NCBI GenBank assembly: GCA_028703735.1
Contig: JAQVMI010000114.1
Coordinates: forward strand, 1-6,374
Direction of reading: 5' to 3'
Length of the DNA stretch: 6,374 bases
Source of the DNA: Candidatus Cloacimonadota bacterium
GTDB taxonomy: Bacteria > Cloacimonadota > Cloacimonadia > Cloacimonadales > Cloacimonadaceae
In this document: piece after piece, positions 1-5,413 of the stretch
How positions within the stretch are numbered: the first letter of the stretch is position 1
Layout of the letters: every line of letters starts with the position of its first letter
Notes under the pieces: model-generated
Told to the model about the DNA's origin: nothing
Seen by the model: only the letters and a program-made list of their open reading frames with translations
The model's database searches: none
Position numbers and translations under genes: made by a program

Positions 1-2200
1 CTTCATTAGCAGGATTCCAGGTACGATGATAGTTTTTCGCAACAAAGCGCACAGTGGTGTAATCCGCCATTTCTGCTTTTATGGGTTGCAGATGAAATCC
101 GGTTTGACTTTCGGAAATTCGGTAGCCAAATTGCAGATAGCAATCCTGCCTGGAATAGCTGCCCTGGTGCATTCCCTTGCCCTTATACTCGAATCGGTGA
201 TTCAAGGGATAAAACATACCGTCCACATATCTGCACAGGGTAAGCTGTTCCTCCCCTGCCTGAATTGGAATTCCGCTTTCATCTTCAATCTGTACCCAAA
301 GGTGCATGGTTTCCTGGGAAGTTTCAGAGCGGTTTTCCCAAATCTGTTTGGTAACATTATAATACTCCCAATCGCCATCCACAAATATTGTGATAAGATC
401 GGGGATACGGGAGAATTCTGCCGGTATGCCATTGGCTCGCAGCATATTGCATGCCAGAATCCGATATTGCACACTGGAAAGATGCTTTTCTGCCTGGGCA
501 ATATTTAGGGTTAGCAAACCGGATAAAGCCTTTTTATTATTCACTTTGTGCTTCTTTGCCAGCTTAAGCATCACCAGTTTCACCCTGTCACGTGGGGCTG
601 TTCCACTCACCATAAAATGTTCCGGATACAGCCTCGGTTTAGCATTTTTATCATAAAATGGCAGGGGTAAATCTTCGTAATATATGGTGGGTGATAACAG
701 GCTAAGATCCTCTTCTCCACCACTTAAATACGGCTTTTGCATCAGAAAATTAGCATATAAAGCCTGGAATTGCACGGCAGATGCCTGCCATAAAAACTTG
801 GGATCGTGCATCAGCAGAAACTCCCAAAATTCCGCCTCTACAAAACTTTGAGCTTGTAAAAAATGCTGCAAAGCCAGATAGTTGCCTCTGCATTCCTCTG
901 CCACTGCTATAGCAAGCGAATCCATGTCCGCAGGAATTGTTTGCCTAAAATCTTCTGTTTTCCGGTTCCAAAGCTGCTTTTCTGCCTCCACCGCCTTTCG
1001 GTAAGATTCTGGCTGAGTATCCCACTGCATAGGATTTGAAGGGAATTCCATCAGTTGGGATTGAGCTTCAAAATCCCGGACGGAAAGATGAATTTCCATG
1101 GATAGCGTATCCTGGCTGTTAGAGGGAATAAAGCATAAGGCTTTTTGGTTATTGGCGAAAAGAGATAAATAGAAAGCACCTCTCCCTACGGTGAAATTTA
1201 GCAAGCCTTGTTCATCTGTATCAAGCGCGGTTAAAGCTCTTAAAGAACCCCAATTGAAAACCATGGGGATAACCCTTACCTTTGATGCAGCCTTGCCACT
1301 ACAATCCCAAACCTTTAGCTTAACAAGTCTGCTGCGCTCTTTGGCATAGTTTCGGGTGGAATTTATCAGGGTATCATAGGTTCCCCGGGATAACACTTCA
1401 TCACTTTGGTCGGCAAGGCTTCCATCTGCAAGGATTAACACGGTTTTATCTATCATTCCGCTAAACCAGGTTTGATCCGGATACCAGGCAGCATCCATAT
1501 CGCCAGTGTAATGCCATGCCCCATCCAAAAACACTTCAGCCCAGGCATGATTATTATCCATGTGTGCCCACCAGGGTGCAGTTGCCGGTCTGGAAGGCAA
1601 TCCCACTGTTCTTGCAGCGGCTACAAACAGGATTTGCATCTCTTCGCATCGCCCAATCAAGGATTTTTGCGTAATATCCAAGGGAGTTTGATCTCTGCCG
1701 GAGGTTTGTTTAAATTGCAGCCTGGATACGCACCATAAGGTGGTAGCCCTAAAAAGGCTAAGCTCGTCAGAACAGGAATCTATCACACTTTGCAAGCCAT
1801 CCTGCAACAAGGCTTGGCGATATGGAGTAATCATTTCGTCGGATACAGTTTGCTTTGCTATGTAAGAAAGAAAAAACTCTGGAGTAAAGCTAAGCTGCTT
1901 ATTGTGCAATAGCTTAGAAATTTCCTGATAATTGCTTAAAATGGTTTCCGGGGTGGAAGCGCAAAGATTGGCATTGCTTTCGTATGCAAGCAGATACGCC
2001 ATTAGGATATCCGGATGTTGTTTTAGTAAAGCCTGATACTCCTTTTTACAATTTGAAGGAAGGCTTTTAAGGATGCGCTTGGCAGGTTTTATCAGCTTTT
2101 GGTAAAGCTGTGGATTGCCTTTTTGGGTAAGCTGCGGAGGCAACCCCAATATGCAGCTAACAGAGAGTAATATGATGAATAAAACTAAGCACTTTTTCAT
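1..2200 (-). CDS. Exported transglutaminase-like protein, C-terminus cut off by the window edge
   Basis: I translated the minus strand by hand from the ATG at 2200. It stays open for 733 codons and runs off the left edge. Residues 1 to about 20 are a Sec signal peptide (MKK, then a hydrophobic stretch). A Cys at position 16 could be a lipidation site, but the lipobox (LSVSC) is poor. Residues 182-236 form a transglutaminase-like core: GRCEE (Cys185), then NNHAWAEVFLDGAW (His218) and GDMD (Asp234 or Asp236 as third residue). Such domains are thiol proteases or acyl transferases outside the cytoplasm. Residues 290-352 (VWDCSGKAASKVRV...TDEQGLLNFTVGRG) resemble the beta-sandwich found behind this core in Bacteroidetes-type proteins. 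Residues 576-614 look like a second core without its Cys and His. The nearest Shine-Dalgarno (AAGGAA) is 12 bases upstream, rather far. The substrate is unknown. Confidence 0.85.
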   Translation of the reverse strand, partial: MKKCLVLFIILLSVSCILGLPPQLTQKGNPQLYQKLIKPAKRILKSLPSNCKKEYQALLKQHPDILMAYLLAYESNANLCASTPETILSNYQEISKLLHNKQLSFTPEFFLSYIAKQTVSDEMITPYRQALLQDGLQSVIDSCSDELSLFRATTLWCVSRLQFKQTSGRDQTPLDITQKSLIGRCEEMQILFVAAARTVGLPSRPATAPWWAHMDNNHAWAEVFLDGAWHYTGDMDAAWYPDQTWFSGMIDKTVLILADGSLADQSDEVLSRGTYDTLINSTRNYAKERSRLVKLKVWDCSGKAASKVRVIPMVFNWGSLRALTALDTDEQGLLNFTVGRGAFYLSLFANNQKALCFIPSNSQDTLSMEIHLSVRDFEAQSQLMEFPSNPMQWDTQPESYRKAVEAEKQLWNRKTEDFRQTIPADMDSLAIAVAEECRGNYLALQHFLQAQSFVEAEFWEFLLMHDPKFLWQASAVQFQALYANFLMQKPYLSGGEEDLSLLSPTIYYEDLPLPFYDKNAKPRLYPEHFMVSGTAPRDRVKLVMLKLAKKHKVNNKKALSGLLTLNIAQAEKHLSSVQYRILACNMLRANGIPAEFSRIPDLITIFVDGDWEYYNVTKQIWENRSETSQETMHLWVQIEDESGIPIQAGEEQLTLCRYVDGMFYPLNHRFEYKGKGMHQGSYSRQDCYLQFGYRISESQTGFHLQPIKAEMADYTTVRFVAKNYHRTWNPANE

Positions 2201-2223
2201 CGTTTCTATCGGTTCCTTATATA

Positions 2224-2289
2224 GTTTTAGTCGTTTCTGTGTAGAGGTTTTAGTCGGTTTCTTTGTTCGTTTTGGTGTAGCTGGTTTCT
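2224..2289. repeat. Three direct repeats spaced 22-23 bases apart, upstream of the transglutaminase gene
   Basis: GTTTTAGTCGTTTCT starts at 2224, GTTTTAGTCGGTTTCT starts at 2247, and a degenerate third copy (GTTTTGGT...GGTTTCT) spans 2269-2289. GTGTAG also appears at 2239 and 2275. The spacing is close to two helical turns, so the copies would sit on one face of the DNA. They lie 24-89 bases upstream of the minus-strand start at 2200, where a promoter and operator would be expected. A regulator-binding array is an inference. I could not identify a good -35/-10 pair here. Confidence 0.4.
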
Positions 2290-2333
2290 GGCTCGGAAAG
2301 TGCCAAATTAAGAGATTGCCACCACTTTTCTGC

Positions 2334-2428
2334 TATTCCGGAGTGCTTTTGTCATTCCGGAGTGCTTTTGTCATTCCGGAGTGCTTTTGTCATTCCGGAG
2401 TGCTTTTGTCATTCCGGAGTGCTTTTGT
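2334..2428. repeat. Tandem array of five 19-bp units (CATTCCGGAGTGCTTTTGT)
   Basis: Units start at 2334, 2353, 2372, 2391 and 2410. Units 2-5 are identical; the first differs only in its first base (T for C). A sixth unit begins at 2429 but after CATTCCGGA changes into the right half of a palindrome. The unit is therefore half of a GTCATTCCGGA dyad plus the linker GTGCTTTTGT. Near-perfect identity points to recent expansion by slippage. Because 19 is not a multiple of 3, the plus-strand reading frame through it (CHSGVLLSFRSAFVIPE...) is an artefact of the array. Confidence 0.95.
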
Positions 2429-2486
2429 CATTCCGGACTTGATCCGGAATCTATTCTTTCTGGATTCCTGCCTTCGCAGGAATGAC
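2427..2486. repeat. Two-hairpin palindromic element, left copy
   Basis: Dyad A has arms ATTCCGGA (2430-2437) and TCCGGAAT (2443-2450) around a 5-base loop. After a 13-base linker, dyad B has arms ATTCCTGC (2464-2471) and GCAGGAAT (2476-2483) around CTTC. The whole starts with GTCATTCC and ends with GGAATGAC, so its ends are inverted repeats too. The reverse complement of the same pair, with a longer linker, lies at 5029-5155. Elements of this look are dispersed in many bacterial genomes as small non-autonomous repeats. Here the hairpins could also end transcription arriving from the split-barrel gene. Confidence 0.85.
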
Positions 2487-2530
2487 AGCAGATGTTGCAT
2501 GGCTTGAAAAGTTTTTAGCACAGTATCTCT

Positions 2531-2542
2531 GGCAGGAATGAC
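2531..2542. repeat. Half-site of the palindromic element
   Basis: GGCAGGAATGAC repeats the right end of dyad B at 2475-2486 with one base changed, but lacks the facing left arm. It sits about 10 bases beyond the stop codon of the split-barrel gene and is probably a decayed repeat copy. Confidence 0.5.
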
Positions 2543-2552
2543 AATCAGGTTA

Positions 2553-2963
2553 TTACCAATCCAGCAAATTTTCTAACATATCTCCCGGCTCCATAAAGCG
2601 AATTTGTTGCATTTTCAGCTCGAACAGCACAAAATCAGGATCAGTGGCTTCTTTCCAGTAAGCATAGATAAATTCTGCCCAATCTGCCACATCTTTTCGG
2701 GTATTTTGATCTGCAACCTTGTCCATTTTTCCGCTACCACGCAGGTATCCGGTATTATTGTTAGCAGGAATCAGTAAGCAAAATTCTGCCTTGCAATTGT
2801 TATCCAACTGGCTTGTTTTATCGTCTCTGCTACCTGTAGCGAAAAAGAATCGCCCATCTTTTACGATAAGGGTCATGGGACGTAAACGTGGTTGATCTCC
2901 CTCGCAGGTGGCAAGGGAAACCATCTGAGTCTTTTTCAGCGATGCCATAATCTTGTTTTTCAT
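2553..2963 (-). CDS. FMN-binding split-barrel protein of the pyridoxamine 5'-phosphate oxidase-like superfamily
   Basis: The protein has 136 residues. The N-terminal half reads like a split-barrel flavin-binding fold: VSLATCEGDQPRLRPM (15-30), then DGRFFFATGSRDDKTSQL (36-53) and a strand AEFCLLIP. The RLRPM and DDKTSQL segments match where these proteins usually contact the flavin phosphate. The length suits small stand-alone members rather than full PdxH, which is over 200 residues and has a dimer-forming C-terminus, so vitamin B6 synthesis is not implied. Known relatives include general-stress flavoproteins and F420- or haem-linked enzymes; the substrate here is unknown. AAGGAGA (minus strand, complement of 2968-2974) lies 4 bases before the ATG and supports this start. 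It follows the transporter genes on the same strand after 90 bases holding a terminator-like hairpin, so it may be transcribed separately. Confidence 0.85.
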   Translation of the reverse strand: MKNKIMASLKKTQMVSLATCEGDQPRLRPMTLIVKDGRFFFATGSRDDKTSQLDNNCKAEFCLLIPANNNTGYLRGSGKMDKVADQNTRKDVADWAEFIYAYWKEATDPDFVLFELKMQQIRFMEPGDMLENLLDW

Positions 2964-2992
2964 GGAATCTCCTTAATTAGGTAAATTGGGAT

Positions 2993-3016
2993 AAAAACAA
3001 AAAGTGCAAAAGCACT
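2993..3016 (-). terminator. Short terminator-like hairpin after the permease gene
   Basis: Read on the minus strand, AGTGC-TTTT-GCACT forms a 5-bp stem, followed at once by a T-rich tail (TTTTGTTTTT). It starts 37 bases after the permease stop and ends about 30 bases before the split-barrel start. The tail is good but the stem is short, so read-through is likely. Confidence 0.5.
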
Positions 3017-3053
3017 ATAGCTGTCAAGTATCCAAATTCTGCATTAGCCACTT

Positions 3054-3668
3054 TTATAGCCCAAGCCTCTTTTCTATGCTCCATTTTATACTTTTCAGCA
3101 GGTAATCCAAGGTTATGCCCACAATTCCAATAACGCCAATATATGTAAGCATTTCCCGGTAGCGTAGCAGATAGCGGAAATCTAACAATCTATATCCCAT
3201 GCCACTGGAAACACCAAGCATTTCGGCAGCAATCACGGCACTCCAACCAACTCCCCAAAGCACTCTGAAGATATCTATAAAACCAATTATACAAAGCGGT
3301 AATTCTATATGGGTAAACAGATTCCAGCCAATGGCTCCATCCAGTTTGGCTTGTTCCAAAACTGTTTTGGGCAAACTGTGCAATTGCTCCAGGCTAATTA
3401 TCACAGCATGAAACACCAGCGAAATCAACAGGGTGATGCCTACGGCAATTTCTCCTATCCCCACCATCAGGATTATTAGCGGAAGCCAGCAAAATGGGGA
3501 AATGTGACGCATGAAATTTACCACCGGCAGCAGCACTATAGATAAAGGTTTTATTTTGAAGCAGAGATAAGCAATACATAGCCCCAATATCCAGGAAAGC
3601 AAAGTCCAACCCCCTACTCTTACGAAAGTGATGGCAAGATCGTGCAGCAATAAAGGGCTATTTGGCAT
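3054..3668 (-). CDS. ABC transporter permease, SsuC/TauC-like (binding-protein-dependent inner membrane component)
   Basis: This is the membrane component of an importer for small organic anions or related nutrients. The EAA loop that contacts the ATPase is clear at residues 105-124 (EQAKLDGAIGWNLFTHIELP, with Gly at 111). PLIILMVGIGE at 63-73 is typical of the sulfonate/taurine/nitrate permease group. Hydrophobic segments lie at about 19-36, 42-52, 61-92, 125-146 and 182-201. I chose the ATG at 3668, inside the end of the lipoprotein gene (11-base overlap, coupled translation likely). An in-frame ATG at 3725 would add 19 residues but lies deeper in the neighbour's coding frame. Family members usually have about 250 residues. 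This one has 204 and begins where SsuC's second conserved segment begins, so the usual first membrane helix is missing with either start. No ATPase gene follows. Confidence 0.85.
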   Translation of the reverse strand: MPNSPLLLHDLAITFVRVGGWTLLSWILGLCIAYLCFKIKPLSIVLLPVVNFMRHISPFCWLPLIILMVGIGEIAVGITLLISLVFHAVIISLEQLHSLPKTVLEQAKLDGAIGWNLFTHIELPLCIIGFIDIFRVLWGVGWSAVIAAEMLGVSSGMGYRLLDFRYLLRYREMLTYIGVIGIVGITLDYLLKSIKWSIEKRLGL

Positions 3669-4566
3669 AAGTATCCCAATAAACCTCACTGATAGGGGGG
3701 ATTTTATCCAGATATTTAGAAGCAATGGAAATTGCAGCCATACGTGCCTGAAAATCTATTCCGCTTTGCTGTAAGCCCATTTTGAACACCGTATGTTTTA
3801 GAGCTTCAATGGTTTCAGCATCTGTGGTGCCATAGTTCTGCGCTATAAAAAGCTGCATATCCTTACTTTGGAAATCTATCTGGCTAATGGCTTGTTCCAG
3901 ATTGCTGTAAAGCTGACGCAGCAATTTTTCCTTTGCATTATCGATCTGTTGTTTATTAACCGCCAAATCGCAGCAGGGATGTGCACCATAAGTATCGCCA
4001 AACCAATGCAAAACATTGAACTTATCCACAAGCTTATTTACCACAGGCACATATAATACCGCAGCTTCCAGTTCCTTTTTTTGCAATGCGGAAATTGCTT
4101 CGTTGGGGCTGCGGAAATAAACCTCTTCCGCCTCAATGCCGTTTTCAGCAGCATAATCCTGCCACAAAACATCCAGGGTGGAGCCCTTTAGCAAGCCGAT
4201 TCTCTTGCCATTTAGCTGTTGCGGATTATGTACTTCCCGCTGCACAACAATGGCATCGGTCTCCCGTTCAAAAAATGAGATTGTTCTTATGGGATAGCCT
4301 TTTGAAGCAGCATTCCAAACATAGGTGAAGGGAATTATTGCCACATCAATCCTTCCTGCGATTAATGCTTCCTGAACTTCCCAGCCACTACTAAAAGGGA
4401 TGCATTTGTATTGCCCTGCATCCAGCCAACCTTTGCTAAGGGCATAGCTGAGGGGTAAATGATCTATGGAAGGCTTTATAATCCCGATTCTAAGGCTGCT
4501 ATCTGCTTTGCTGCAGGCAGACAAAATCAGAATCATAACCAGCAAAAATAACGCTGCATGTTTCAT
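3658..4566 (-). CDS. ABC transporter substrate-binding lipoprotein, NMT1/SsuA/TauA-like
   Basis: The protein has 302 residues. A hydrophobic signal peptide ends in a perfect lipobox LSAC with Cys18, so the mature protein should be anchored by lipid on the outer face of the inner membrane or in the outer membrane. LRIGIIKPSIDHLPLSYALSKGWL (25-48), EALIAGRIDVAIIPFTYVWNAASKG (66-90) and LNGKRIGLLKGST (118-130) follow the pattern of periplasmic binding proteins for sulfonates, taurine, nitrate or thiamine precursors, where the second segment is the 'G.DV......' ligand-loop region. An unusual HPCC motif lies at 196-199. AAGGAG (complement of 4574-4579) ends 7 bases before the ATG, a near-ideal start. 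The gene ends inside the permease start, so the two form an operon. The ligand cannot be named from sequence alone. Confidence 0.88.
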   Translation of the reverse strand: MKHAALFLLVMILILSACSKADSSLRIGIIKPSIDHLPLSYALSKGWLDAGQYKCIPFSSGWEVQEALIAGRIDVAIIPFTYVWNAASKGYPIRTISFFERETDAIVVQREVHNPQQLNGKRIGLLKGSTLDVLWQDYAAENGIEAEEVYFRSPNEAISALQKKELEAAVLYVPVVNKLVDKFNVLHWFGDTYGAHPCCDLAVNKQQIDNAKEKLLRQLYSNLEQAISQIDFQSKDMQLFIAQNYGTTDAETIEALKHTVFKMGLQQSGIDFQARMAAISIASKYLDKIPPISEVYWDTYAK

Positions 4567-4592
4567 TAATATACTCCTTTAAAATAATAAAC

Positions 4593-4629
4593 GCCACCCC
4601 GATTCTGTATCAGTCAGGGTGGCTTTTTT
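4593..4629 (+). terminator. Intrinsic-terminator-like hairpin with T6 tail, possibly bidirectional
   Basis: GCCACCC (4593-4599) pairs with GGGTGGC (4617-4623). After one C/A mismatch, four more pairs extend the stem around a 7-base loop. TTTTTT follows at 4624-4629 on the plus strand, the classic form. No plus-strand gene lies upstream for it to terminate. Read on the minus strand, the stem is followed by GTTTATTATTTT, a weaker tail, so it could stop transcripts entering the lipoprotein gene or act as an attenuator 27 bases before its start. Confidence 0.65.
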
Positions 4630-4732
4630 AAAATTCTTGGAGCCTATTGCTTAACTGCTAAGGTCAATTTCTTGCTCTACGGGTAAATTGTCAAGTACCG
4701 CAAAGTAATTTCGGCAGTGCTACAATCTAAAT

Positions 4733-4799
4733 CTGGAGTCGATGCGGCTTAAAATAATCACATCAAAAGAAATATCTACTTTAGCCGCATGGACTACAG
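4733..4799. repeat. Imperfect 20-bp inverted repeat
   Basis: Bases 4733-4752 and 4780-4799 are inverted copies matching at 17 of 20 positions, with a perfect 8-bp core ATGCGGCT/AGCCGCAT (4742-4749, 4783-4790). The 27-base spacer is A-rich. No T-run follows on either strand, so it is unlikely to be a terminator. It could be the end structure of a small mobile repeat or an RNA hairpin. Confidence 0.6.
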
Positions 4800-4876
4800 T
4801 GGGACATGGAGGGATTAAAGATGGCTCTCTTTCTTAACGAGTGGGTTCTATAGTCTGAGGTGTGATAATCTTAGAA

Positions 4877-4981
4877 ACAAGGATTTAAGGAGGTAAGGAT
4901 TTGGAGGATATATCAAAAGAAAGACATAATTCTACCTGATCAATTTTGATCACTTCATAATGAAAATCCTGAAATCCTTGT
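4877..4981. repeat. Nested inverted repeat around a palindrome
   Basis: There are three concentric dyads. The outer arms ACAAGGATTT (4877-4886) and AAATCCTTGT (4972-4981) match perfectly over 10 bp. The middle arms are AGGATTT (4896-4902) and AAATCCT (4964-4970). Between them, off-centre, lies TGATCAA-TT-TTGATCA (4937-4952), a 7-bp dyad with a 2-base spacer. The inner palindrome resembles a dimeric regulator site; the whole could also fold as a long hairpin. No coding frame uses this region. Confidence 0.6.
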
Positions 4982-5028
4982 GAAATAGTCTTCACTCCTT
5001 ATGAAAGAGAATCGATTTTTTTCCTCTT

Positions 5029-5155
5029 GTCATTCCTGCGAAGGCAGGAATCCAGATTTGGCATGTCCCAGTGATAACATTCTGTTAAGCTACATGTTAC
5101 ATGATTTTCACGATGTGGGTTGAAAAAGTGGATTCCGGATCAAGTCCGGAATGAC
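5029..5155. repeat. Two-hairpin palindromic element, right copy (inverted relative to 2427-2486)
   Basis: Dyad B lies first: ATTCCTGC (5032-5039) and GCAGGAAT (5044-5051). Then, after about 80 bases, dyad A: ATTCCGGA (5132-5139) and TCCGGAAT (5145-5152). The outer ends are GTCATTCC and GGAATGAC. Dyads and immediate flanks are exact reverse complements of those at 2427-2451 and 2461-2486, but the interior is longer (5056-5130) and unrelated to the 9-base linker of the left copy. Confidence 0.85.
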
Positions 5156-5187
5156 AAGCTGAAATATCCCAAAACCAAAGATATTGC

Positions 5188-5217
5188 TTGACCAAATTCC
5201 CAATAGTCAACTTTAAT
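5188..5217 (+). promoter_or_regulatory. Possible sigma-70-type promoter upstream of the metalloprotease gene
   Basis: TTGACC (5188-5193) and TTTAAT (5212-5217) are separated by 18 bases. The start of transcription would fall near 5224, giving a leader of about 190 bases before the protease gene that contains the small ORF at 5257. The spacing is good, but the -10 matches only partly. Confidence 0.3.
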
Positions 5218-5256
5218 GAAAACTGATTATTTCTGTGGGAAGAATTTGGAGACAAT

Positions 5257-5361
5257 ATGGATTTTGGTAATGGCGTTGCAGTTAGGATGGACGCAGCTTT
5301 ACGGCTGTTGCACCATAACTGCAGAAAGCTTGTTTCGTGGATATTTGGGGACGAAAAGTAG
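5257..5361 (+). CDS. Possible 34-residue leader ORF
   Basis: An ATG at 5257 opens 34 codons ending in TAG at 5359-5361. GGAG lies 5 bases or so upstream (TTTGGAGACAAT). The product starts MDFGNGVAVRMDAALRLL and ends WIFGDEK. It resembles nothing I know and has no signal peptide or membrane segment. It lies 52 bases before the metalloprotease start, in the same direction. The same bases form a hairpin: TGCAGTTA (5277-5284) with TAACTGCA (5316-5323), and inside it CAGC (5294-5297) with GCTG (5304-5307). The region may therefore be a structured leader rather than a gene, or a translated leader whose reading disturbs the hairpin. Evidence for translation is only the ribosome site. Confidence 0.25.
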   Translation: MDFGNGVAVRMDAALRLLHHNCRKLVSWIFGDEK

Positions 5362-5413
5362 GATATACCCCTTTAGCAGATAGTGTTATTATATCATACG
5401 GAGGTGAAAGGAT

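Larger units (their letters stand above)
4567..5413. other. Long intergenic region dense in inverted repeats, without a convincing gene
   Basis: Between the lipoprotein start and the metalloprotease start are about 850 bases. They hold a terminator-like hairpin (4593-4629), an imperfect inverted repeat (4733-4799), a nested inverted repeat (4877-4981), two palindromic elements (5029-5155) and a hairpin inside a 34-codon ORF (5257-5361). All frames are broken by frequent stops. On the minus strand one stretch (4651-4833) is open except for one TAG at 4720-4722 and ends in codons reading YFAVLDNLPVEQEIDLSS. It has no plausible start and could be gene debris. I see no tRNA or known riboswitch. 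Confidence 0.6.

Noticed and set aside
26..508. Plus-strand ORF of 160 codons
   Set aside because: It lies antisense to the continuous transglutaminase reading frame, which has recognisable motifs on both sides.
2334..2428. Regularly spaced repeats as a CRISPR array
   Set aside because: Units are contiguous with no unique spacers and only 19 bp long, so this is a plain tandem repeat.
2115..2507. Plus-strand ORF of 130 codons across the tandem repeat
   Set aside because: It reads through the start of the minus-strand transglutaminase gene and then the 19-bp array; the repeated peptide is only the array in successive frames. No ribosome site supports it.
2553..2963. Split-barrel gene as the missing partner of the transporter
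   Set aside because: It has no Walker motifs or other ATPase features and is separated from the permease by a terminator-like hairpin, so it cannot replace the ATPase.
3003..3016. AGTGCTTTTG shared between the terminator hairpin and the 19-bp tandem unit
   Set aside because: The match is about 10 bases of low complexity and the flanks differ; chance similarity is the simpler reading.
4662..4694. TTGACA and TTGACC on the minus strand as -35 boxes for the lipoprotein gene
   Set aside because: No acceptable -10 box lies 16-18 bases downstream of either.
4651..4833. Minus-strand open stretch interrupted by one TAG, ending YFAVLDNLPVEQEIDLSS, followed by the hairpin at 4593-4623
   Set aside because: The end looks protein-like and a terminator follows, so it could be a decayed gene. 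But there is no start, the frame contains a stop and it overlaps an inverted repeat; too weak to call a pseudogene.
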